Assembly: GCA_947259625.1 (NCBI GenBank)
Contig: CAMYMY010000035.1
Location: forward strand, 1-22,466
Length of the DNA: 22,466 bases
Source of the DNA: an uncultured Kiloniellales bacterium
GTDB lineage: Bacteria > Pseudomonadota > Alphaproteobacteria > Kiloniellales > JAKSDN01
Reading direction: 5' to 3'
Part shown: piece by piece, positions 1 to 6,579 of the stretch
How the letters are laid out: each line of letters starts with the position of its first letter
Position numbering within the stretch: position 1 is the first letter of the stretch
Notes under the pieces: generated by a model
What the model saw: the letters and a program-made list of their open reading frames with translations, nothing else
Databases searched by the model: none
Told to the model about the DNA's origin: nothing
Made by a program: the position numbers and the translations under genes

Positions 1-30
1 GGGTGGGTTGGTCGGGTGACCGGCAAGCGA

Positions 31-510
31 TCAGCCCCGTCCGCGGTAGGGCGCGACGCCCTGGTCGGGCAGCCAGAGGCCCTCGGGCGGCGGACCCGAC
101 TGATAGAACACGTCGATCGGCATGCCGCCGCGCGGATACCAGTAGCCGCCGATCCTGAGCCACTGCGGGGCGATCTCCTTTTCCAGGCGCTTGGCGATCG
201 CCAGCGTGCAGTCCTCGTGGAAGGCGCCGTGGTTGCGGAACGCATTCAGATAGAGCTTGAGCGACTTGCTCTCGACCAATTGCTTGCCGGGGACGTAATC
301 GATCACGAGGTGCGCGAAGTCCGGCTGCCCGGTCACGGGGCAGAGCGACGTGAACTCCGGGCAGGTAAAGCGCACCAGATAGGCCGTGCCCGGGTGCGGG
401 TTGGGCACGCTTTCCAAGACCGCCTCCTCCGGGGAGGCCGGCAGCTCCACCTTGCCGCCCAATTGCGTCAGGCCTGACACGTCGGATTTCGTCACGGCAT
501 CGCTCTCCAT
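31..510 (-). CDS. queF: NADPH-dependent preQ0 reductase QueF (unimodular type)
   Basis: QueF reduces the nitrile of 7-cyano-7-deazaguanine (preQ0) to the amine preQ1 with NADPH, a cytoplasmic step in queuosine biosynthesis. The 159-residue product has the short single-domain length of the Bacillus-type subfamily. Visible signatures are the TSLCPVTGQPDF block, with the presumed thioimide-forming Cys57 and general acid Asp64, the QueF motif ESKSLKLY at residues 80-87, and the FHED segment around residues 97-100 that helps bind substrate. The ATG at 508-510 was chosen because homology begins soon after it; the reading frame stays open much further upstream, but that extension runs antisense through ridA and uxaA and has no family similarity. 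It is divergent from ridA, 141 bp away. queA and tgt of the same pathway lie 8 kb off on the same strand. Identification is secure. Confidence 0.96.
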   Translation of the reverse strand: MESDAVTKSDVSGLTQLGGKVELPASPEEAVLESVPNPHPGTAYLVRFTCPEFTSLCPVTGQPDFAHLVIDYVPGKQLVESKSLKLYLNAFRNHGAFHEDCTLAIAKRLEKEIAPQWLRIGGYWYPRGGMPIDVFYQSGPPPEGLWLPDQGVAPYRGRG

Positions 511-651
511 CGCCCGGGGCCGCTCGCCCCGCCCGGATTGTCCATCCCAAAGCCCGTTTGGTCGAGTCTTAGCTGAAGACCGGTTACAGTCGGTGCCGTC
601 CGACGAATGCGCCTCCGACAGGCGCAACATCACGAAGGGAGGCCAAAGCCC

Positions 652-1047
652 ATGACCGCACCGCTGTTCCACATGATCGCCGCCGCGCCGACGCCGGTCG
701 CGCCCTTCAGTCACGCGGTCGAGGCCGAGGGCTGGGTTTTCGTTACCGGCCAGATGCCGACCGAGGCCGAGGACGACGCGGCGACCCTTCCCGAGGGCGT
801 CGAGGCCCAGACCCGCAAGGTCATGGAGAACCTGCAGCTCGTGCTTCAGGGCCTCGGGCTCGGCCTGGAGCACGTCGTCGTCGCGCGCGTCTTCCTGACG
901 CGCTTCAAGGAGGACTACGCCGCCATGAACCGGACCTATGCGTCCTACTTCCCGCCCGAGCGCCGGCCAGCGCGCACCTGCGTCGGCGTCACCGGCCTGG
1001 CCCGCGACGCCCTGGTCGAGATCGACCTGATCGCCCGGCGGCCGTGA
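652..1047 (+). CDS. RidA/YjgF/YER057c/UK114-family protein
   Basis: This 131-residue protein has the length and pattern of the RidA family, whose best-studied members hydrolyse reactive enamine/imine intermediates released by PLP enzymes to 2-ketoacids. The family core is visible as the GWVFVTGQMP strand-turn near residues 27-36, the QTRKVMENLQLVL helix, the VVVARVFLTRF strand, and RPARTCVGV near 105-113, where Arg108 corresponds to the carboxylate-binding arginine of active RidA (Arg105 in E. coli). The ATG at 652 follows a good AGGGAGG ribosome binding site at 636-642; an earlier in-frame start at 607 is a poorer choice. It reads toward the broken uxaA 103 bp downstream. RidA paralogues in catabolic clusters often work on specific substrates, so the exact role here is open. 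Confidence 0.9.
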   Translation: MTAPLFHMIAAAPTPVAPFSHAVEAEGWVFVTGQMPTEAEDDAATLPEGVEAQTRKVMENLQLVLQGLGLGLEHVVVARVFLTRFKEDYAAMNRTYASYFPPERRPARTCVGVTGLARDALVEIDLIARRP

Positions 1048-1150
1048 GGCGGGGTGACAAACGGAATGAGGCGCCCTTAGCGATAGCTCATCGGCATCGT
1101 CGGGAGTAGGCTTACATATCGGACTTGCTGACGCATTCGGGACGAGCACA

Positions 1151-2622
1151 ATGCCAGAAACCCCATCGCTCACCATCCGCCTCAACGCCGAGGACAACGT
1201 CGTGGTCGCGCGCGCCGCGATCCTGCCCGGCACCGAGATCCCCGGCGAGAACGTCGTGGCCGGAGAGCCGGTCCCGGCCGGCCACAAGATCGCGACCCGC
1301 GCGGCGGCCGCGGGCGAGCCCCTGCGCAAGTACGGCCAGATCATCGGCTTCGCCAAGGAGGACATCGCGCCCGGCCGCCACGTCCATACGCAGAACGTCG
1401 AGATGAAAGCCTTCGAGCGCGACACCGCCGCCTGCAGCGAGGCCAGGCCCACGGACTTTGTCGGCGAGGCCGGGCGCGCGACCTTCCAGGGCATCCGGCG
1501 GCCCGACGGCCGGGCGGCGACGCGCAATTATCTGGGGGTGCTGGCGTCGGTGAACTGCTCGGCCACCGCGGCGCGCTACATCGCCCGCGCCTTCGACCGC
1601 GAGGCATTGGCGGACTATCCCAACGTCGACGGCGTGGTCGCCTGCGTGCACGGCACCGGCTGCGGCATGGCGGACACCGGCGAGGGCCATGCCAACCTGC
1701 AGCGCACGCTCTGGGGCTTCGCCCGACACGCCAACTTCGGCGGCGTGCTGCTGGCCGGCCTCGGCTGTGAGGTCAACCAGATCGACTTCCTGCTCGAGGC
1801 CTACGGCATCGAGCGCGGCCCGCGCTTCCGGACCATGACGATCCAGGAGACCGGCGGCACCCGCAAGAGCGGCAACCCGTTCCGGCCGCCGAGCTCACCC
1901 TGGCGCTGCAGTGCGGCGGCTCGGACGGCTATTCCGGCATCACGGCGAATCCGGCCCTGGGCGCGGCGGTCGACCTGCTGGTGCGCCACGGCGGCACGGC
2001 GATCCTCTCTGAGACGCCGGAGATCTACGGCGCAGAGCACCTGCTGACCCGCCGCGCGGTCTCGCCCGAAGTGGCGGACCGGCTGGTGGAGCGGATCAGG
2101 TGGTGGGAGGACTACACCGCGCGCCACGGCGGCAAGATGGACAACAACCCGACGCCGGGCAACAAGGCCGGCGGCCTCACGACGATCCTGGAGAAGTCGC
2201 TGGGCGCCGCCGCCAAGGGCGGCACGACGAATCTCTGCGGCGTCTACCGCTATGCCGAGCCGCTCGATACGAACGGCTTCGTGTTCATGGACTCGCCGGG
2301 CTACGACCCCTGCTCGATCACCGGGCAGGTCGCCTCGGGCGCCAACCTCGTCTGCTTCACGACGGGACGCGGCTCGGTCTACGGCTGCAAGCCCGCGCCC
2401 TCGCTCAAGCTCGCGACCAATACGCCGATGTACCGCCGCATGGACGAGGACATGGACGTGAACTGCGGCGTGGTGCTGGACGACGGCGTGGCGATCGAGG
2501 CGCTGGGCGCGCGGATCTTCGAACGCCTCCTCGAGGTCGCGTCGGGCAGCCCGACCAAGAGCGAGGCGCTCGGCCTCGGCGACGAGGAGTTCGTCCCCTG
2601 GCAGATCGGAGCCGTGATGTGA
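1151..2622 (+). pseudogene. UxaA-family (altronate/galactarate dehydratase-like) gene, frameshifted by an internal deletion
   Basis: Members of this family dehydrate sugar acids such as altronate or galactarate, or eliminate sulfite from 3-sulfolactate (SuyAB). The ATG at 1151 opens an N-terminal SAF-like domain (about residues 1-85, ending GRHVHTQNVEM), then the catalytic domain with RPDGRAATRNYLGV, NCSAT, HGTGCGM and GLGCEVNQ. After IQETGGTRK (about 1841-1867) the frame changes: family similarity resumes at ERQPVPAAELTLALQCGGSD in the frame one base earlier and continues to QIGAVM and TGA at 2620-2622. From memory of the family, about 20 residues normally lie between GGTRK and the xREPVP block, so this looks like a deletion of 3n+1 bases (roughly 58-64) rather than a single-base slip. 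As written the gene would give only a 298-residue truncated product. Either a pseudogene or an assembly fault; the missing segment favours true decay. Confidence 0.85.
2555..2609 (+). repeat. Direct repeat copy A (uxaA 3' end)
   Basis: These 55 bases are identical to 3691-3745. The longer stretch 2512-2622 matches 3648-3758 at 98 of 111 positions by hand alignment, with differences mostly at third codon positions. Both copies encode the UxaA C-terminus. They flank the intergenic repeats and the arginase-family gene. Confidence 0.9.
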
Positions 2623-2672
2623 GGGGGCGTCCGTTGTTTTGCACCCGTCTCCGTGATGAACCAGGGTTTTGG

Positions 2673-2704
2673 AACCACAGAGCCATGGAGATCACAGAGA
2701 AAAA
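2673..2704 (+). repeat. CACAGAG-type short intergenic repeat
   Basis: Within noncoding DNA between the uxaA pseudogene and the arginase-family gene, CACAGAG occurs at 2676-2682 and 2693-2699 with a variant CATGGAG at 2684-2690, followed by an A-run. Spacing is 8-9 bp. The pattern resembles the 'accacagag-cac-gag-cacagagaaa' repeat I recall from intergenic DNA of diverse environmental bacteria. Its base composition is unlike the neighbouring genes. The repeat structure is seen; the family link is from memory. Confidence 0.45.
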
Positions 2705-2741
2705 CGGGTCACACCGAGTCCCGAAGGTCTTGAACGACGGC

Positions 2742-2773
2742 CATCCTTCGAGGTGCGCCGTCCTCAGGACGAG
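2742..2773 (+). repeat. REP-like palindromic element (CATCCTTCGAGG / CCTCAGGACGAG)
   Basis: The segment starts CATCCTTCGAGG and ends CCTCAGGACGAG, and contains GTCCT-C-AGGAC at 2760-2770 as a small inverted repeat. It closely resembles the dispersed alphaproteobacterial intergenic element that begins CATCCTTCGAG and ends CTCAGGATGAG. It lies 23 bp upstream of the arginase-family start codon. Only one copy was recognised in this window, so its dispersed nature here is inferred from memory. Confidence 0.5.
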
Positions 2774-2796
2774 AGACAATAGTCGGAACGGTTTGA

Positions 2797-3753
2797 ATGA
2801 ATGTCCGTCTGATCCAGGTGCCATATGATTCGGGCCACTACCGGACCCGAATGGGCAATGGACCTGGCTGTTTCTTGGATCATGGCGTTGTCGAACGGCT
2901 GGAAACGGCCGGCCACCAAGTTGCGGTCGCAACTGTCGAACCGGGATCTGCCTTCCCAGCTGAAGTGGCGACAAGCTTCGATCTTATGGTGGGCGTTGCT
3001 CACGAGGTTCGCAGTGCCGTGGCGGCTCAGTTCTTTCCTTTGGTCCTGGCCGGAAACTGCAACACCTCGGTGGGAACGGTCAGCGGTCTTGCGCCGCGGC
3101 AGGTCGGCGTGGTGTGGTTCGACGCGCACGCGGATTTCAACACGCCCGAGTCCACCAGCACCGGTTTCCTTGACGGCATGGGACTGGCTGTTTTGTCCGG
3201 GCATTGCTGGACCACATTGGCGCAGAGAGTTCCGGGTTTTGCGCCGGTCCCGGAGGACCGTGTAATACTCGCGGGCGCGCACGATTTCGACGTCCTTGAA
3301 TGGGATCGCCTCGTCAAGTCCCAGGTCGTTCGCATCTCGGATGGCGATATTCGCCGCAGGGGTGTTGCGGGCGCTTTGACTGGTGCTCTGGAGTCTCTTG
3401 CGGCACGGGTCGACGTCATCTATCTGCACATCGACCTCGATGTTCATGATGCGAGGATCGCGCCGGCCAACCATTTCCGGCCGCCGGGAGGCCTCGAGCC
3501 CGAGGATGTCCGCGACGCGGTCGAACTGATCGCCGGCCATGTCGATATCGCGGCAGCCGCGATAACGGCCTACGATCCCGATGTCGATGACCGAGGCGTT
3601 ACCTTGAATTCCGGTCTGGCGCTGATAGAGAAGATCGTTGCGGCGGGCGCATCTTCGCGCGCATCCTCGAAGTCGCCTCCGGCAGCCCCTCCAAGAGCGA
3701 GGCGCTCGGCCTCGGCGACGAGGAGTTCGTCCCCTGGCAGATCGGCGCGGTGA
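2797..3753 (+). CDS. Divergent arginase/agmatinase/formiminoglutamase-family protein with chimeric C-terminus
   Basis: Ureohydrolase-fold enzymes cleave guanidino or formimino groups using a binuclear Mn site. Seen here are the metal-binding blocks WFDAHADFN (Asp109, His111, Asp113) and HIDLDVHD (Asp213, Asp215). The usual first motif GGDHS is replaced by AGNCNTSVG (Asn87-Cys88), so one His ligand is missing, and the ligand-proximal Glu block is replaced by TAYDPDVDDRG. It is therefore not a canonical arginase or agmatinase; substrate unknown. Family similarity ends near residue 284 (LIEKIVAAG). The last 34 or so residues are an out-of-frame reading of a UxaA 3' fragment (3645-3758), so the natural C-terminus was probably replaced. 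The DNA is visibly less GC-rich, with many T/A-ending codons (gtt, ctt, gca), suggesting transfer. Start ATG 2797 fits the MNVRLIQVPYD N-terminus. May or may not be functional. Confidence 0.8.
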   Translation: MNVRLIQVPYDSGHYRTRMGNGPGCFLDHGVVERLETAGHQVAVATVEPGSAFPAEVATSFDLMVGVAHEVRSAVAAQFFPLVLAGNCNTSVGTVSGLAPRQVGVVWFDAHADFNTPESTSTGFLDGMGLAVLSGHCWTTLAQRVPGFAPVPEDRVILAGAHDFDVLEWDRLVKSQVVRISDGDIRRRGVAGALTGALESLAARVDVIYLHIDLDVHDARIAPANHFRPPGGLEPEDVRDAVELIAGHVDIAAAAITAYDPDVDDRGVTLNSGLALIEKIVAAGASSRASSKSPPAAPPRARRSASATRSSSPGRSAR

Positions 3754-3758
3754 TGTAG
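3645..3758 (+). pseudogene. 3'-terminal fragment of a second UxaA-family gene
   Basis: Read from 3645 in a frame different from the arginase gene, this encodes GRIFARILEVASGSPSKSEA, continuing through GLGDEEFVPWQIGAVM to TAG at 3756-3758. It is a clear paralogue of the C-terminus of the upstream pseudogene (98/111 nt identical, but with its own stop codon and scattered synonymous changes). Nothing of the remaining ~90% of the gene precedes it; the arginase-family sequence abuts it at about 3640-3648. It contains direct-repeat copy B (3691-3745). This is a decay or recombination remnant, ending 5 bp from the convergent dehydrogenase stop codon. Confidence 0.88.
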
Positions 3759-3763
3759 GTGGT

Positions 3764-4846
3764 TTACGCCAAGGCCACGAGCGGCGGCACCGCCAGCTCA
3801 TCGGCGTGCCGGGCGAAGGCCTGCCAGGTCGGGCCGTCGAGCGGGATGCCCGACGCGCTGCGCTCCCGCTCCACGGCCCACTCGCGGTCGCCGGGGGCCA
3901 TGACCTTGGCGCCGTCCCTGGCCGGCAGCGCGCGCAGCTGGGCGAGATAGTCGGCCATGCCCGCGGCGAAGGCGGCCTCGGGCCGGAAGACGCCCGGCTT
4001 GATCACGACGTAGAACTGGCCCAGGCCCCGGGGCGTCGAGAAGTCGGGTCCGGCGAATCCGGGCATGGCGAAGCTGAAGGCCATGCCGGTCAGCGCAGCG
4101 CTCAGCACCTCGGCCAGCCCGGCCAGGGCCGCGCCCTTGTAGCCGTAGACCGCGCCGCCCAGGGGCAGCAGGCTGACGGCGTCCTCGGCGCTGGTGGTCG
4201 CCCCAGCCGCCGCGTCGACCACCACCTCCGGCGGCAGATCCCGGCCGAGCGCGCGATACTGAAGCACGCGGTTCCAGGGGATCGCGCTGGTCGCCATGTC
4301 GATCAGGTAGGGCCGCTCGCCGGCGGTCGGCGCGGCGAAGCTGATCGGGTTGGTGCCGTAGAAGGGCTCGACGGCGTCGAAGGGCAGCACGATGTCGTCG
4401 GCGTTGCAGACCGCGATGGCCAGGTAACCTTTTTCGGCGGCCTCCAGGGTATAGGCGCCGGCGGCGCCGAAGTGCGACGAGCGCCCGACCGCGACCGCCG
4501 CGACACCGGCCTCTTCGGCCAACTCGATGCCGTGGCCGATCGCCCGGTAGCCGGCCAGGTGGCCGAGGCCGTCGTCGGCGTCGAGGCTGCCCGCCCCGGG
4601 CGCCTGCCGCGTGAAGGTCATGTTCGGACTGCCGTTGATCCGCCCGCCCTTCAGCCCCTTGACGTAGTGCGGCAGCAGCCGCACCCCGTGGCTGTCGACG
4701 CCGCGCAGCGAGGCGCCGACCAGCGCCCGCGTCACGGCCTCGGCCGAGGGCTCGTCGGCCCCGGCCGCCTGCGCGGCCGCCCGCACGAAGCGTTGCAGCT
4801 CCTCCGGCGCGACGCGCGCGCCGTCCTCTTTCCGATCCGTGGACAA
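3764..4846 (-). CDS. LDH2/MDH2-type NAD(P)-dependent 2-hydroxyacid (malate/L-lactate/ureidoglycolate-like) dehydrogenase
   Basis: This family (YlbC, AllD, ComC and (R)-sulfolactate dehydrogenases) oxidises 2-hydroxyacids to 2-ketoacids with NAD(P). The 360-residue product shows the family blocks RGVDSHGVRLLPHYV (around 48-62, His53), AVGRSSHFGAAGAYTLEA (around 119-136, His125), FYGTNPISFAAP and GQFYVVIKPGVF. The proposed start is TTG at 4844-4846, four bases after a strong GGGGGAGGT Shine-Dalgarno; the frame is open to 5086 but that part overlaps dctP antisense and is not family-like. It is divergent from the TRAP genes with 142 bp between starts. Such a pairing suggests that the TRAP ligand, or a product of it, is a 2-hydroxy carboxylate. 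The exact substrate cannot be told from sequence. Confidence 0.9.
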   Translation of the reverse strand: MSTDRKEDGARVAPEELQRFVRAAAQAAGADEPSAEAVTRALVGASLRGVDSHGVRLLPHYVKGLKGGRINGSPNMTFTRQAPGAGSLDADDGLGHLAGYRAIGHGIELAEEAGVAAVAVGRSSHFGAAGAYTLEAAEKGYLAIAVCNADDIVLPFDAVEPFYGTNPISFAAPTAGERPYLIDMATSAIPWNRVLQYRALGRDLPPEVVVDAAAGATTSAEDAVSLLPLGGAVYGYKGAALAGLAEVLSAALTGMAFSFAMPGFAGPDFSTPRGLGQFYVVIKPGVFRPEAAFAAGMADYLAQLRALPARDGAKVMAPGDREWAVERERSASGIPLDGPTWQAFARHADELAVPPLVALA

Positions 4847-4898
4847 GCCGACCTCCCCCTGTTTGCCACCGCTCGCCAGACTAGCGGGTCCATTTTCG

Positions 4899-4960
4899 TT
4901 GACAAGCCACGGCAGCGGCCTCGAAACTTCCGGCGGGGCTCGGAGGAACCTCCGTGCCGG
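4899..4960 (+). promoter_or_regulatory. Candidate promoter and nested inverted repeat upstream of the TRAP operon
   Basis: A consensus-like TTGACA lies at 4899-4904, though no good -10 box sits 16-18 bp downstream. Beyond it is a nested inverted repeat: CCGGC (4930-4934), CGGAGG (4941-4946), AA, CCTCCG (4949-4954), GCCGG (4956-4960). The inner arms pair perfectly. It lies 29 bp before the dctP start in the divergent dehydrogenase/TRAP spacer, so it could be an operator shared by both or an mRNA leader hairpin. The inverted repeat is seen; the role is inferred. Confidence 0.4.
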
Positions 4961-4988
4961 ACAAAGTCGAAACAGGGAAGGACGAGCC

Positions 4989-5975
4989 ATGACTGGAACA
5001 ATGACGCGACGGGGCGCCTTGGCGCTCGCCGCGGTGATCGCAATGAGTCTGGGCGCCGGCGGCGCGCGCGCGGCGGAGACGCTCAAGTGGGCCCATGTCT
5101 ACGAGACCAGCTCGCCGTATCACACCTGGGCTCTCTGGGCCGCGGAGGAGATCGGCAAGCGCACCGACGGCCGCTACGCGGTCGAGGTCTTTCCGGCCTC
5201 CTCGCTCGGCAAGGAGGTGGACATCAACGAGGGCCTGACCCTCGGCACGCTCGACATCATCTACACCGGCCAGCTGTTCGCCGGGCGGTCCTACGGGCCG
5301 ATCTCGATCGGCGGCTCGCCCTTCATGTTCCGCGACTTCGATCACTGGGCGAAGTTCCGCGACGGCGCGCTCTTCAAGGAGATGTCCGAGGGCTACAAGA
5401 AGGCGACCGGCCACCACGTCATCACCCTGACCTACTACGGCCAGCGCCACGTCACCTCCAACAAGGAGATCAAGACTCCGGACGACATGAAGAACCTGAA
5501 GATCCGGGTGCCCAACGCGCCGCTCTACAAGATGTTCCCGCAGGCCGTCGGCGCCAACCCGACGCCCATGGCCTTCGCCGAGGTCTATCTGGCCTTGCAG
5601 CAGGGCGTGGTCGATGCGCAGGAGAACCCCCTGCCGACGATCCAGTTCAAGAAGTTCTACGAGGTCCAGAAGTACATCACCTTGACCGGCCACATCACCG
5701 ACGCGCTGATGACCATCGTCGGCGGGCCGACCTGGGACAAGTTCTCGGAGCAGGACCGGGAGATCGTCATCGGCGTGCTGCGCGAGGCGGCGGCCAACTG
5801 CACGGACGCGATCATCAAGGCCGAGAGCGAGCTGGCCGACTGGTTCCGCGCCCAGGGCGTGACCGTCAACGAGGTCGACCGCGGCGCTTTCCGCAAGGCG
5901 GTGGTGCCGCTCCACAACGGGCCCGACGCCGAGTGGGACCTGGCCACCTACGAGAAGCTCCAGGCGATCAAGTAG
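4989..5975 (+). CDS. dctP: TRAP transporter periplasmic solute-binding protein (DctP family)
   Basis: DctP proteins capture organic acids in the periplasm and deliver them to the DctQM membrane complex driven by an ion gradient. The 328-residue precursor starts with a short charged segment (TRRG) and a hydrophobic stretch ending GARA-AETLKW, a typical signal peptide cut near residue 28. The mature part has the DctP signature around 170-213: KIRVPNAPLY (Arg173, the carboxylate-binding arginine), GANPTPMAFAEVYLALQQGV and DAQENP. The ATG at 4989 follows AGGGAAGGA; ATG at 5001 is also possible. It is first of three genes with dctQ and dctM. The conserved arginine predicts a carboxylate ligand; the neighbouring 2-hydroxyacid dehydrogenase hints at a hydroxyacid. 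Confidence 0.95.
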   Translation: MTGTMTRRGALALAAVIAMSLGAGGARAAETLKWAHVYETSSPYHTWALWAAEEIGKRTDGRYAVEVFPASSLGKEVDINEGLTLGTLDIIYTGQLFAGRSYGPISIGGSPFMFRDFDHWAKFRDGALFKEMSEGYKKATGHHVITLTYYGQRHVTSNKEIKTPDDMKNLKIRVPNAPLYKMFPQAVGANPTPMAFAEVYLALQQGVVDAQENPLPTIQFKKFYEVQKYITLTGHITDALMTIVGGPTWDKFSEQDREIVIGVLREAAANCTDAIIKAESELADWFRAQGVTVNEVDRGAFRKAVVPLHNGPDAEWDLATYEKLQAIK

Positions 5976-6004
5976 CGCGGACCTTGGCCTAGGGCGCGCC
6001 GCCG

Positions 6005-6574
6005 GTGAGCGGGGAAAGCGACGGGGGCCGGCCGTCCGAGGCGACGCCGCCCCCCCTCGCCGACGAGAGCGACGAGACGGTCGACCTCGGCGACGTGGGC
6101 TGGGCCGACATCCCCGCGCTGGCCATCTTCTGGGTGCTGGCCGGGGTGGTCTTCCTGCAGTTCTTCACGCGCTACGTCCTCAACGACTCGCTCGGCTGGA
6201 CCGAGGAGATCGCGCGCTATCTGCTGATCGGCGTCGCCTTCGTAGGTGCGATCATTCCGGTGCGCAAGAATACCCACATCTACGTCGAGTTTTTCTACCG
6301 CTACCTGCCGGCGCGCGCCGGCCGGGGATTGTCGACTTTCGTCGACTTGGGGCGGATCGCGTTCTTCGTGGCCGTCACCTACATCGCGGCCAAGCTGGCG
6401 CTGCGCACCAACCAGAAGATGGCCTCGATCGAGCTTTCCAAGAGCGTCGTCTACTGGGTGGTCTGCGCGGCCTTCGCCGCAATGACGGTCTATGCCGTGG
6501 GCGTCGCCTGGCGTCACTGGCGCCGGCATACGAGCGAGCTGACCGAGCCCGGCCCGCCGGCGATCATGGACTGA
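6005..6574 (+). CDS. dctQ: TRAP transporter small permease subunit (DctQ family)
   Basis: DctQ is the small four-helix membrane subunit that pairs with DctM. The 189-residue product has about 38 hydrophilic, acidic residues before the first membrane segment (ALAIFWVLAGVVFLQFF), then the conserved DctQ block FTRYVLNDSLGWTEEIARYL, and three more hydrophobic segments (around 77-90, 115-135 and 148-168). The start is a GTG at 6005, 29 bp after the dctP stop, with only a weak ribosome binding site (AGGGCG at about 5991-5996); no better in-frame start precedes the first helix. The long N-terminal tail could therefore be slightly misjudged. Co-transcription with dctP and dctM is expected from spacing. 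Confidence 0.9.
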   Translation: MSGESDGGRPSEATPPPLADESDETVDLGDVGWADIPALAIFWVLAGVVFLQFFTRYVLNDSLGWTEEIARYLLIGVAFVGAIIPVRKNTHIYVEFFYRYLPARAGRGLSTFVDLGRIAFFVAVTYIAAKLALRTNQKMASIELSKSVVYWVVCAAFAAMTVYAVGVAWRHWRRHTSELTEPGPPAIMD

Positions 6575-6579
6575 GGGAG

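Noticed and set aside
511..1527. Upstream extension of the queF reading frame (total frame of nearly 500 codons on the minus strand).
   Set aside because: It runs antisense through ridA and uxaA, has GC-rich composition without family similarity, and QueF homology starts just after the ATG at 510.
3638..5992. A 784-codon open frame on the plus strand.
   Set aside because: Its translation is Arg/Gly-rich low-complexity sequence, antisense to the LDH2-type dehydrogenase and out of frame with dctP; both of those have clear family motifs.
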